NCBI GenBank assembly: GCA_964460035.1
Contig: CAYWPG010000039.1
Coordinates: 1 to 33,701, forward strand
Origin: CAYWPG01 sp964460035
Lineage (GTDB): Bacteria; Pseudomonadota; Gammaproteobacteria; Nitrococcales; AK92
Length of the DNA stretch: 33,701 nucleotides
Reading direction: 5' to 3'
Positions 1 through 9,282 of this stretch are shown in pieces; the first letter of the stretch is position 1; the number at the start of each line of letters is the position of its first letter. The notes below the pieces were generated by a model, which was not told the origin of the DNA, did no database searches, and saw only the letters and a list, made by a program, of their open reading frames with translations. Position numbers and translations under genes: made by a program.

Positions 1-476
1 CGCGCCAGGTGAGGCTGCGCAATCTCGGTGGAATCATCATCATCGATTTCATCGATATGGTCGAAGAGGAGCACAAGAGGCAGGTGCTGCGTGCGCTGGA
101 GAAAGCTTTGGAGCGCGATCATGCGAAGACGCAAATCAGCGGCGTCTCGGCGCTGGGCCTGGTGGAGATGACGCGCAAGCGCACTCGCGAAAGCCTGGAG
201 CACATTCTGTGCGAGCCGTGCCCGACCTGCCTCGGGCGCGGGTCGCTCAAGACGGCGGAAACCGTGTGCTATGAGATCTTCCGCGAAATCCTGCGCGAGG
301 CACGTCAGTTCGAGGCCAAGCGCTTGCTGGTGCTGGCGTCTCAGGAGGTCGTGGATCTGCTGCTCGACGAAGAGAGCGCCAGCGTCGCGCAGCTCGAAGA
401 GTTTATCGGCCGGCCGATCAAGTTCCAGGCCGAGCCGCTGTACACCCAGGAACAGTACGACGTTGTCTTGATGTAG
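1..476 (+). CDS. rng: Ribonuclease G, C-terminal part (5' end outside window)
   Basis: This is the last ~158 codons of an RNase E/G family endoribonuclease; the frame is open from the window edge (first full codon at 3), so the gene begins upstream. RNase G cleaves single-stranded RNA and matures the 16S rRNA 5' end in the cytoplasm. Visible are the RLRNLGGIIIIDFIDM segment of the catalytic DNase I-like domain, the SALGLVEMTRKRTRESLEH segment, and the CEPCPTC zinc-link cysteines that hold the dimer together. The protein ends at EPLYTQEQYDVVLM, which closely resembles the RNase G terminus. There is no long arginine/proline-rich tail, so it is RNase G rather than RNase E. yhdP follows 31 bases downstream, as in many gammaproteobacteria. 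Confidence 0.95.
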   Translation, partial: RQVRLRNLGGIIIIDFIDMVEEEHKRQVLRALEKALERDHAKTQISGVSALGLVEMTRKRTRESLEHILCEPCPTCLGRGSLKTAETVCYEIFREILREARQFEAKRLLVLASQEVVDLLLDEESASVAQLEEFIGRPIKFQAEPLYTQEQYDVVLM

Positions 477-507
477 CGACGTTGCCGCCAGGAGTCGCCG
501 GTAAATC

Positions 508-3500
508 GTGCTTGCGAGCCGTCTCCGCTTTTTCCCCTCCCGCTTGGGCGCCGTGGTTGCGGTGCTGCTGGTGTTGCTCGCCTTGCTTATGAGCGGGGTG
601 CGGGTGCTGGTGAACTACGCGCCCGAGTTTCGCGCCGAAACCGAACGCTTGCTCTCCGACATGCTCGGCCAACCATTGACGCTGGGTGCGCTGCGGGCTG
701 ACTGGTATGGCCGTCACCCTCGCCTGGTGCTGGAGCAGGTCGAGCTGCTCGATGCGGACGGCGATGCCGCCCTGCGGCTGGATCGGCTCGAGCTGCGGGT
801 TTCCATCTGGGAGAGCATGCGCAGTCGCAGCGTGCAGCTGGCCGAAGTCAGTGCGCACGGCCTGGCGTTGACAGTGGAGCGTAGCGAAAAGGGCGCGATC
901 AGCCTGCACGGGTTCGGGGCATTGCCGTTGGGCGGGGAGGCGGGTGCCGACAGCTCGGCGGCTGCGTTGCCTGCGCACATTCGGCTGCGCGATGTCCATC
1001 TGCGCTACGTCGATCACCTCCGCGACGATCGCTTCGAGCTAGGGCCTTCGCATCTAGAGCTGGCGGTGTACGGCAACCGATACCGCGTTGCCGGAGCGCT
1101 AGCGCTGCCGGACACGGTGGGAGAGTCGGCCCGCTTTCTGCTGCAATGGGAAGGGGCGCTGGCCAGTGGCCGCGGCTCGCTGTATCTCGACCTGGAACGG
1201 CTCAGCCTGGCCGCTCTGCGGCGCTGGCTGCCGGCCGAACAGGAATGGCCGGACCTGCATGGCTATTTCGACGGCGAGTTGTGGGTGGACCTGGATAACG
1301 GACGGGTGCGCGGGGTGGATGGCGATGTAACGGTCACCGACCTGTCCGCCGGCGATACCGTGTTCGTCCAGCGCGCAGGGGGCCGCTTCAACTGGCAGGT
1401 GAAAGAGCAGGGCTGGCAGCTTGCGGTCGATCGTACCGAGTTCGTCTCCACCCGGGGGCGCTGGCCGCAGGGCGCGGCGCGCGTGGCCTATTCGAATGCG
1501 GGAGCCGAGGTACGCCTTGAGCTGGCGGCCGATTATCTGCGTCTGGAGGACGCCTGGCAGCTACTGCCGCAAGTGCCGGGCATAGCACCGTCCGTACTGG
1601 AGCGATTGCTAGCGTTCGCCCCCCAAGGCGAGCTGAAGTCGGTTGACGCCACGTTGGCCTGGCGCGAGGGGCGGATGCACGATTACCGCGTGCGGGCCGA
1701 CTTTCGCGAGCTGGCCGCCGCGCCGGTGGGCAGCATCCCCGGCGCACGGGGCCTGAGCGGCGAGCTGCTGGCGCAGCGCTCCGGCGGGCTGATGCGTTTG
1801 CGCGGGGAGAACGGCGAGCTGCGATTCTCGCGGCTGTTCCGCGAGGCGCTGCCATTCAAGCACTTGCAGGGCGACCTGAGCTGGTGGGTACAGCCCGGAA
1901 GCGGTTGGCAGGCCGAGGTGCCGGAGCTGACGCTGGCCAGCGCGGACGGCGAGGTCGTGGCGCGGGTGCGGGTGGTGTCGGCGAACGATGGCGCCCCGTT
2001 TCTGGATATTCGCGCCCATACCCGGCGTGCCAATGCCGCCAATGCATCGCGTTATCTGCCGGTGGGCATCATGGCTCCCGAGCTGGTCGCCTGGCTCGAT
2101 CAGGCTATACAGGGAGGGCAGGTGGTAGCGGGCGATGTGCTGGTGTTCGGCCGCAGCAACGAGTTTCCCTTCGACAATCGTGCGGGTGTCTTCGATGTGC
2201 GCGCGCGTGTCGAAGACGGCCGCCTCAGCTATATGCCGGATTGGCCGCCGATAGACGCTCTGCGGGCGAATCTGCGCTTTACCGGTTCGGCCATGGAGAT
2301 CCAAGCCGACCGCGGCCGCATTTTCGGTGCTGCGGTGCGCTCGGTTACCGCGCGTATAGCGGATCTCAAGCGCGCGCGGTTGAGTCTGGAGGGGACGATT
2401 GTCGGGCCTGGGGACGATATGCTGCGCTTCCTGGCCGAGTCGTCGCTGGGCCGTGGGCTGCGGGATACGCTGGCGATGTTCCGCTTGGAAGGCGATCACG
2501 AGCTCGGTCTAAAGGTAGACATACCCTTGGATGGTCGCGGCCATGTGCGCGTCCGCGGCGGCTTGGAGCTGCGCGAGGGCGTGTTCCGCATGCCTGCCTT
2601 GGGCATAGAGGCCGACGCGCTCCGAGGTCGGGTCGAGTTCAACGAAGAGGGTTTGTGGGCGCAGGAGGTGCGCGGCCGCTTCCAGAACCGTCCGCTGTTG
2701 GCGGTAGCGACCACTACCGGGACCGGAGCTGAGGGCCGGATCCAGGTCAGGGCCCAGTTCTCGGGGAACCCGGTGCCGCTGCTCGGCCGGCCGGGGTTAG
2801 CGCCGTTACTAGTGGGAGCCAGCGATTGGGACTTGGAGCTGATGCTGCCTTCCTTCGGCAGTTCTGCCGAGGCCGCAGTGGACCTGCGCCTGGAGTCCAT
2901 GTTGCACGGGCTCGCGTTCGATTTGCCCGAACCGTTCGCCAAAGCGGCGACCGAGTCGCGCCTGCTGCGGCTGCAGACCCGCATCGATGGCGCTGGTCTG
3001 GGGCCGTTGTACCTGCGCTACTCGGACGTGTTCAGGGCCGTCGTACAGCTGACGCCGGATGCAGCGATCAGCCATGCAGAGATACGCTTCGATACCGAGC
3101 CGCCAGTGCTGCCTCCAAGCCCCGGTGTGCGGGTGCATGGGCGCCTGCCGGAGCTGGACGTTGATCGCTGGCGCGGGGGGGGTGGAGCGAGGGAGCCCCC
3201 CCGCCGGGCCGCGGCGGAGGCGGGGACCCCCCCGAAGGCGCCCCCCCCCCGCGCCCANNNNNNNNNNGCCGCCTGTGGGGCCCCCACGCCCGGGGGGGGG
3301 GGTGCTGGGGCGCCGGCGGGTGCTGGAGGTTGTGGGGGGGCGGGCGGGGGCGGCCGCGCCGCCGCCGTCGCGCGGGCCGGCGGCGGAGACGGGCAACGCA
3401 GAGTCGGCGCCCCCGCCGCTCTCCGAGATCGTTTTGCTTATCGACAGCGTGCAGCTGTTCGGGCAAAGCTTCAGCGCGGTCGAGCTCGAGGCTGGTGCGA

Positions 3501-4564
3501 CACCGTCCGGCTGGGAGGTGCGTATACACAGTCCGGAAGTGGCCGGTACCTTGAACCTGCCGCGCACGGCGCAAGGGCTGGTGGAGGCCGAGTTCGATAA
3601 GCTGTACCTGAGCCGTGGCTATGATGCGTCGCCGGCCGATCGCCTGCCCATGGAGGCAGCTGCCGCGGAGCCTGAGCACGATCCGCGGCAGCTGCACGCG
3701 CTGGCGCTGGCCATACGCGACCTGCGCCTAGGGGAGCAGCGTTTGGGGAGCGTACACCTGCGCAGTCGGCGGCTGGAGAACGGCTTGGAGATGCCCGAGT
3801 TCAGCTTGAGCGGGCCGCTGGGACGGATGCAGGCGAGTGGGCACTGGCTGTGGCAGGACGATGGAACGCGTTCCTCGGTGAACTTGACGCTTAGCAGCCG
3901 CAATGTCGGTGATACCCTTGCTGCGTTCGGGCAGCGCAATATCGTGCACAACGGTGAGGGCGAGCTGACAGCGGAGCTGCAGTGGCAGGGAGGGCCTGCC
4001 GATTTTTCGCTGGCGCAGGTAAGCGGCACTGTCAGCGTGAACGTTCGCAATGGCCAGTTGCCGGCCGTCGAACCCGGAGCCGGACGCGTGGTCGGCCTGC
4101 TGAGCCTGGCGATGCTGCCGCGCCGCCTAGTGCTCGATTTTTCCGATTTGTTCGGCCGAGGCTTCGCCTTCGACCGGATGAACAGTCGCTTGGTGATCGC
4201 TGACGGCAATGCGGATCTGGTGCGGTTCTCGCTGGTTGGGCCGGCCGCTCGTGTCGATGCCGAAGGGCGTATAGGACTGGCTGCGCGCGATCTGGATCAG
4301 CTGGTGGTGGTCACCCCCCGGGTGTCGAGCGCGCTGCCGCTGGTTGGCGGCCTGGCAGCGGGGCCGTTGGGCGCGTTCGCGATGTTTGTCACCCAGCGCG
4401 TGCTCGAGCGGGAGATCGATAAGCTGACACGTTACCGCTACAGCGTGAGCGGCAGCTGGGACAACCCGGTGGTGGAGCGGCTGGGCAGCAACCGCGCATC
4501 ATCGCCGCCGCCAAGTCTGCCCGAGCCGTTCGGTAACGATGCCTCAGCCGCTCAGATGCCCTGA
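508..4564 (+). CDS. yhdP: YhdP family AsmA-like envelope protein, interrupted by assembly gap
   Basis: A very large inner-membrane-anchored periplasmic protein of the AsmA/YhdP group (DUF3971), roughly 1,350 residues, near the usual family size. In E. coli, YhdP with TamB and YdbH supports phospholipid transport to the outer membrane. The GTG at 508 starts a short basic stretch and one membrane helix (about residues 14-32), followed by long beta-rich repeats. AGGAG at 490-494 is a distant ribosome site. The reading frame before about 3170 and the one after about 3415 (from SEIVLLIDSVQLFG to the stop) differ by one base. The change lies within a G/C-homopolymer stretch that contains ten Ns, so I read it as one intact gene with an assembly defect, not a pseudogene. 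The identity is firm; residues 890-970 are not trustworthy. Confidence 0.88.
3258..3267. other. Assembly gap (10 N) with low-quality flanks
   Basis: Ten Ns sit inside yhdP. About 85 bases before and 120-150 bases after consist of G and C homopolymer runs (for example C10 at 3241-3250 and a run of about 10 G starting at 3292) that encode no plausible YhdP sequence in any frame. This looks like degraded consensus at contig ends joined by a token gap, and it explains the frame change in the gene. Confidence 0.95.
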
Positions 4565-4734
4565 AGTCGGGCTGTGCGCTTCCCAGGCCGCCTTTGGTCC
4601 GGCTGCGTAACCGATATGCTACGATCTTCTCTCCCAGGAACTCTTACGGCGCCTTCTAGGTCAGCACAGTAATAGACCGGCCGGGAACATGCCCTGTGTC
4701 GCTGTTGCCCGACGCCCTTACTTCGAGAGGGACG

Positions 4735-6192
4735 ATGAGTACGAGTATCTCGCAGCAGAACCTGGATCTTGCACGTCAAATCATTCTCGAACCCGCTGGC
4801 CTCGATGAGGCCCAGCTCGATCGCGTGTTCGGGCGCTTGATGATGCCCGGCGTCGATGCCGCCGATCTGTACTTCCAGACTTCGCGCCACGAGTCGTGGG
4901 TGCTGGAGGATGGCATCGTCAAGGATGGGAGCCACAATCTTGATCAGGGCGTGGGGGTGCGGGCGATTTGCGGGGAGAAGACCGGCTTCGCCTATTCTGA
5001 CGAAATCGTACTGCCAGCATTGCTGGAAGCTTCGTCAGCAGCGGGTGCCATTGCCGCCGGCGGGCAGTCCGGGCGGCTGCAGGCCTGGAAGGCCGGGCAG
5101 GCCCTCGAGCTCTACCAGCCGGTGAACCCGCTCGATTCGCTGCCGGCTGAAGCCAAGATCGACCTGCTGCGGCGTATCGACGCCGAGGCACGCCGGCTCG
5201 ATCCCAGTGTGGAGCAGGTCATCGCCAGCCTCTCCGGCTTGCACGAAGTGATTTTGGTCGCCAACAGCGACGGTCGCATCAGCGCCGATGTGCGCCCGCT
5301 GGTCCGCCTGAACGTCAGTGTGCTGGTGCAGCGCAACGGGCGGCGGGAGAACGGCAGCGCGGGCGGCGGCGGGCGTTTCGGCTACGAGTATTTCCTGGAG
5401 GGCGATCGCGCGCTGACCTATGCCCGCGAAGCTGTCCGTCAGGCGTTGGTGAATCTGGAGGCCGTCGAGGCGCCGGCCGGCACTATGCCGGTGGTACTAG
5501 GGCCAGGATGGCCGGGGGTGTTGCTGCACGAGGCCGTTGGTCACGGGCTGGAGGGCGACTTCAATCGCAAGGGCACTTCCGCGTTCGCAGGCCGTATCGG
5601 CGAGCGGGTGGCCTCTCCGCTCTGCACCGTGGTGGACGACGGTACGCTGGCGAACCGTCGCGGCTCGCTCAACATCGACGACGAGGGCACGCCCACGCAG
5701 GCGACGACCTTGATCGAGAAGGGCGTGCTCAAGGGATATATGCAGGACACTTTGAACGCACGGCTGATGAAAACCGCGCCTACGGGCAACGGCCGGCGCG
5801 AGTCGTACGCGCATCTGCCCATGCCGCGGATGACGAACACCTACATGCTGGCCGGGCCGCACGACCCGCATGAGATCATAGCCTCGGTGCAGCGAGGGCT
5901 GTACGCGGTCAACTTTGGCGGCGGGCAGGTGGATATCACCTCCGGCAAGTTCGTATTCTCGGCCAGCGAGGCGTACCTGATCGAGAACGGCCGCGTGACC
6001 CGTCCGGTCAAGGGCGCGACGCTGATCGGTAGCGGCCCGGAGGTGCTCAAGCAAGTCAGCATGGTCGGTAACGATTTGCAGCTCGATAGCGGAATCGGTA
6101 CCTGCGGCAAGGACGGACAAAGCGTGCCCGTGGGCGTTGGCCAGCCGACACTGCGGGTGGATGCCTTGACCGTCGGCGGTACCCAGGCCTAG
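4735..6192 (+). CDS. tldD: Metalloprotease TldD
   Basis: Catalytic subunit of the TldD/TldE(PmbA) heterodimeric metalloprotease, cytosolic, which in E. coli trims unfolded peptides, matures microcin B17 and degrades the CcdA antitoxin. The ATG at 4735 is preceded by GAGAGG at 4725-4730 and gives 485 residues, close to E. coli TldD (481). The HEAVGHGLEGD motif (His265, Glu266, His270) is the family's HExxxH zinc site, and Cys457 in GTCGKDG corresponds to its third metal ligand. An upstream in-frame start at 4696 is less likely because it lacks a ribosome site. The partner gene pmbA follows after 38 bases, so the two are probably co-transcribed. A nitrilase gene (upstream of tldD) and yjgA/darP (between tldD and pmbA), found nearby in Pseudomonas, are absent here. 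Confidence 0.95.
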   Translation: MSTSISQQNLDLARQIILEPAGLDEAQLDRVFGRLMMPGVDAADLYFQTSRHESWVLEDGIVKDGSHNLDQGVGVRAICGEKTGFAYSDEIVLPALLEASSAAGAIAAGGQSGRLQAWKAGQALELYQPVNPLDSLPAEAKIDLLRRIDAEARRLDPSVEQVIASLSGLHEVILVANSDGRISADVRPLVRLNVSVLVQRNGRRENGSAGGGGRFGYEYFLEGDRALTYAREAVRQALVNLEAVEAPAGTMPVVLGPGWPGVLLHEAVGHGLEGDFNRKGTSAFAGRIGERVASPLCTVVDDGTLANRRGSLNIDDEGTPTQATTLIEKGVLKGYMQDTLNARLMKTAPTGNGRRESYAHLPMPRMTNTYMLAGPHDPHEIIASVQRGLYAVNFGGGQVDITSGKFVFSASEAYLIENGRVTRPVKGATLIGSGPEVLKQVSMVGNDLQLDSGIGTCGKDGQSVPVGVGQPTLRVDALTVGGTQA

Positions 6193-6230
6193 TACGGCGG
6201 CGCCGCGCGAAATAAGGAGTTAGGACGGAT

Positions 6231-7592
6231 ATGGCACTTACCCAGGCAGCGCAGCCGCAGCGAGCAGAGCTGCCCCCTCAGGCGGAGCTAGAGCAGCTGG
6301 TCACCGATGCCTTGGCGCATGCCAAGCGCTGCGGTGCCACTGCCGCCGAGGCCAGCGTCAGCGTCGATAGCGGCTTGTCGGTCAAGGTGCGCATGCAAGA
6401 AGTGGACACGCTGGAGTACCAGCGCGACCGCGGCTTCGGCATTACCGTATACTTCGGCACCCGCAAGGGCAGCGCGAGCTCGTCCGATTTTGCGCCGGCG
6501 GCCATCCGGGCCACCGTGGAGGCGGCGTGCACCATCGCGCGCTACACCTCCGAAGACCCGTGCCAGGGACTGGCGGATGCGGAGCTGATGGCTCGCGAGA
6601 TTCCCGAGCTCGATCTTTACCATCCTTGGCAGCTGAGCGCAGAGGAGGCCATCGCGCTGGCGCGCGAATGCGAGGCTGCTGCGCTGGACGCCGACCCCCG
6701 GATCAGCAACTCCGATGGGGCCGATATTTCCAGTCATAGCGGTATCCGCGTCTATGCCAACAGCCATGGCTTCTGCGCCGGTTATCGCGCCTCGCGGCAC
6801 GGTTTGAGCTGTGTGGCGGTCGCCAAGGAGGGCGATCAGATGCAGCGCGACTACTGGTATACCGTCGCGCGCCAGCCCAGCGCACTGGAAACGCCCGCAA
6901 GCGTGGGCAGCTGCGCCGCCGAGCGCACGTTGCGGCGGCTAGGAGCGCGTCGTCTCGGCACCATGAAGACACCCGTGCTGTATGTGCCGGAAGTCGCCAG
7001 GGGACTGATCGGGCATTTCCTGGGCGCAATACGCGGCGGCGCTCAGTATCGCAAGTCCAGTTTCCTGCTGAATCAGCTGGGACAGCAGGTGTTCCCGTCG
7101 TTCGTGCAGCTGGAGGAACGGCCGCACATCCCTCGCGGTCTAGGGAGCGCGCCGTTCGACGGCGAAGGCTTGCCGACCCGGCAACAATTTCTGGTCGCCG
7201 ATGGCGTGCTCAAGACCTATTTGCTCAATAGCTACTCCGCGCGCAAGCTGGGCATGCAGCCCACCGGGCATGCCGGCGGCGTTCATAACCTGATCGTTAT
7301 TCCTGGAGAACAGGACTTTGCCGCGCTGCTACGGCAGATGGACAAGGGCCTGGTGGTCACCGAACTGATGGGGCAGGGCGTTAACATGGTGACCGGGGAT
7401 TATTCTCGCGGCGCCAGTGGCTTCTGGGTCGAGAACGGGGAGCTGGCTTATCCGGTGCAGGAGATTACCGTGGCCGGCAACCTGCGCGATATGTTCAGGA
7501 ATATCGTTGCGATCGGTTCCGACGTGGACGTGCGCGGCAACATACAAAGCGGCTCGATTCTGGTCGAGGGTATGACGGTAGCCGGCGAATAA
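6231..7592 (+). CDS. pmbA: Metalloprotease subunit PmbA/TldE
   Basis: Non-catalytic partner of TldD (453 residues, family about 450). It shares the TldD/PmbA fold but has no HExxxH motif, as expected for TldE. Conserved stretches include YGTRKGSASSSD-like sequence near residue 80 (FGTRKGSASSSD), the SNSDG segment, and a C-terminal TGDYSRGASGFWVENGE that is typical of PmbA. The ATG has TAGGA at 6221-6225 and TAAGGAG at 6213-6219 as ribosome sites. It ends the plus-strand block and converges on the ptsO end of the opposite operon; the 164 bases between hold a long hairpin. Confidence 0.95.
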   Translation: MALTQAAQPQRAELPPQAELEQLVTDALAHAKRCGATAAEASVSVDSGLSVKVRMQEVDTLEYQRDRGFGITVYFGTRKGSASSSDFAPAAIRATVEAACTIARYTSEDPCQGLADAELMAREIPELDLYHPWQLSAEEAIALARECEAAALDADPRISNSDGADISSHSGIRVYANSHGFCAGYRASRHGLSCVAVAKEGDQMQRDYWYTVARQPSALETPASVGSCAAERTLRRLGARRLGTMKTPVLYVPEVARGLIGHFLGAIRGGAQYRKSSFLLNQLGQQVFPSFVQLEERPHIPRGLGSAPFDGEGLPTRQQFLVADGVLKTYLLNSYSARKLGMQPTGHAGGVHNLIVIPGEQDFAALLRQMDKGLVVTELMGQGVNMVTGDYSRGASGFWVENGELAYPVQEITVAGNLRDMFRNIVAIGSDVDVRGNIQSGSILVEGMTVAGE

Positions 7593-7613
7593 GAGTGTTT
7601 TGCGCCTGAGCGT

Positions 7614-7657
7614 GGGGGGCGAGCGCCGGAAGCTCAGCTCAGCCGGCTTGGCCCCCC
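7614..7657. repeat. Long intergenic hairpin between pmbA and ptsO
   Basis: Outer arms GGGGGGC (7614-7620) and GCCCCCC (7651-7657) pair perfectly over 7 bp. Inside, GCCGG (7625-7629) pairs with CCGGC (7643-7647), and the apex contains AGCTCAGCT, itself nearly palindromic. It lies 22 bases after the pmbA stop, between convergent genes. No T-run follows on either strand, so it is not a canonical intrinsic terminator; it may protect the 3' end of the mRNA or act in Rho-dependent ending. A T7 tract at 7752-7758 lies at the ptsO stop but has no convincing stem before it. Confidence 0.55.
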
Positions 7658-7756
7658 TGTCGGCGCAGGCGCGCAACGGTCGCGCATCGTTCGCGGCTAT
7701 CGCTCCCGGCAGCCGAGCCACGCCGCGACCGGCGCAATTTTCGGAGCCTGGTTTTT

Positions 7757-8026
7757 TTATTCGGCTTCCTCGAAGCGTTCGGCAACCAGATTGTCCAGCG
7801 CTTCCAGCGCCGCTTCGGCATCAGGCCCTTCGGCATGGACAGTGAGCACGGTGCCGCGTCCTGCCGCCAGCATCATCACGCCCATGATGCTCTTGCCGTT
7901 GACCACCTTGTTTCCCCGCTGCACACGGATATCGGCCTCGAATTGCGAAGCCACGGTAACGAACTTGCTGGCCGCCCGCGCATGTAACCCAAGTCGGTTG
8001 ATTATGGTGATTTCTCGGCTGGGCAT
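7757..8026 (-). CDS. ptsO: HPr-like phosphocarrier (NPr/PtsO)
   Basis: An 89-residue HPr-family phosphocarrier. It takes phosphate from an enzyme I on His15 (GLHARAA) and passes it to EIIA proteins in the cytoplasm. A serine in NGKSIMGVM (Ser46) stands exactly where the HprK kinase phosphorylates HPr in Firmicutes and in hprK-bearing proteobacteria. The motif looks more like a regulated HPr than E. coli NPr, whose serine context differs. The start directly abuts the EIIA stop codon. It is last in the operon and no enzyme I gene follows, so EI (ptsI or ptsP) must be elsewhere. Either the symbol ptsO or ptsH could be defended. Confidence 0.92.
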   Translation of the reverse strand: MPSREITIINRLGLHARAASKFVTVASQFEADIRVQRGNKVVNGKSIMGVMMLAAGRGTVLTVHAEGPDAEAALEALDNLVAERFEEAE

Positions 8027-8428
8027 TCAGGCCGCTCCGTTGTTCTTGATCAGTACGACGCCCTCTTTGCCACCCGATACGGCTTTCAACTGCAACTCTT
8101 CCAGGCTTAGCTGCGGGTAATTCATGACTTTGAGGAGCATGGGCAGGTTCAGCCCGGAAACAACAGCCACGTTTGCCATGCCGGCTAGGCGGGTGGCGAT
8201 GTTGCACGGCGTCGAGCCGTAAGCGTCCGTCAGTACGAGCACGCCGTCTCCTTGATCGAGTTCTCGCAGTAGCTGCCGGGACTCGGCCAGTATACGCTCC
8301 GGGTCGCTGTCCCCCGATACGGCCATGCTCCGTATATGCAGCGGGCATACCCCGAAAGTCACGCAAGCGGTTTGCAGCATCTGCTCGCCAATGTCGTTGT
8401 GCGTGATCAGAAGGACGGAGACGCTCAT
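8027..8428 (-). CDS. PTS EIIA component, mannose family
   Basis: A 133-residue stand-alone EIIA of the mannose/fructose-sorbose family. The active-site histidine is in LLITHNDIG (His10), and the loop DAYGSTPCNIA is typical of the fold. No EIIB, EIIC or EIID transport genes are nearby, so by analogy with other proteobacteria this is probably a regulatory phosphate acceptor rather than part of a sugar permease. Its ATG overlaps the rapZ stop by 4 bases and its stop touches ptsO, which implies translational coupling. Pseudomonas lacks this gene at the same locus; Xanthomonas-type clusters have it. Confidence 0.93.
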   Translation of the reverse strand: MSVSVLLITHNDIGEQMLQTACVTFGVCPLHIRSMAVSGDSDPERILAESRQLLRELDQGDGVLVLTDAYGSTPCNIATRLAGMANVAVVSGLNLPMLLKVMNYPQLSLEELQLKAVSGGKEGVVLIKNNGAA

Positions 8429-9282
8429 GACAGCTCCCGGTGGCGCACACTGACGTTCTCATGTCGCAGTCGAAAGTCCGCCGCCAGCCGCTCCGCCAAG
8501 TAAACCGAGCGGTGCTGCCCGCCGGTGCATCCGATGGCGACGGTAAGGTAGCTCCGGTTCTCCTTTTCGAAAATTGGCAGCCACTCGCTGATGAAGTCGC
8601 GGATTTGGGTGAACATCCGCTCCACTTCGGGCTGGGCTTCGAGGTATTCGCATACTTCGCGGTCGCGTCCGCACAGAGGCCGCAGTCGAGGCTCCCAGTG
8701 GGGGTTGGGCAGACAGCGAACATCGAAGACGAAGTCAGCGTCCTTGGGGATTCCGTGCTTGAAACCGAACGACTGGAACAGCAGCGACAGGCGCGTGTCG
8801 TTGCGCCTGTCCAGCCGCTCGCGCACCAGGGCCCGCAACTGGTGCAGGGTGGTCGCGGTGGTGTCTATGACCAGGTCGGCGCGGCCTAGGATGGGAGCGA
8901 GCAGTTCGCGCTCACGCTCTACGGCTTCGGCCAACGGGGTGTCACCGTCGCTGAGAGGGTGGCGGCGGCGGGTTTCGCTGAAACGCTTGATCAGCGTGTC
9001 GTCGTCCGCTTGCAGGAAGAGTATTTCGCTGCGAATGCCTTTGTCGGCAAGACTGTCGAGAATCGCCGGGAAACGTGCCAGCGCGCTGGGGTTGTTGCGA
9101 GCATCTATGCCGACGGCGAAGCGGTCGCGCCCGGGATCTGCATTGTCGGTGATATGGCGCCCGAACGCTTCCAGCAAATCGACGGGAAGATTGTCGATAC
9201 AGTTGAACCCGACATCTTCTAGCGTGTGCAGAGCAACGCTCTTGCCGGATCCGGATAACCCGCTGATGATGACGAGTTTCAT
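8425..9282 (-). CDS. rapZ: RNase adapter / nucleotide-binding protein RapZ
   Basis: RapZ (YvcJ/YhbJ family), 285 residues, matching E. coli (284). In E. coli it binds GlmZ/GlmY small RNAs and hands GlmZ to RNase E, controlling glucosamine-6-phosphate synthesis. The N-terminal P-loop GLSGSGKS begins at residue 8, followed by DNLPVDLL. The conserved C-terminal CTGGQHRSVYLAERL belongs to the RNA-binding domain. The ATG at 9282 overlaps the hprK stop (ATGA); an upstream in-frame extension into hprK was rejected because MKLVIISG is the usual start. Whether this organism has GlmZ-like RNAs cannot be judged here. Confidence 0.95.
   Translation of the reverse strand: MKLVIISGLSGSGKSVALHTLEDVGFNCIDNLPVDLLEAFGRHITDNADPGRDRFAVGIDARNNPSALARFPAILDSLADKGIRSEILFLQADDDTLIKRFSETRRRHPLSDGDTPLAEAVERERELLAPILGRADLVIDTTATTLHQLRALVRERLDRRNDTRLSLLFQSFGFKHGIPKDADFVFDVRCLPNPHWEPRLRPLCGRDREVCEYLEAQPEVERMFTQIRDFISEWLPIFEKENRSYLTVAIGCTGGQHRSVYLAERLAADFRLRHENVSVRHRELS

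Noticed and set aside
1609..2499. Long open frame on the minus strand inside yhdP
   Set aside because: It lies wholly within conserved yhdP coding sequence, has no recognisable domain and is a by-product of GC-rich codon use.
7724..7758. Intrinsic terminator for pmbA ending in the T7 tract
   Set aside because: No stem of more than three pairs precedes the T-run on the plus strand.
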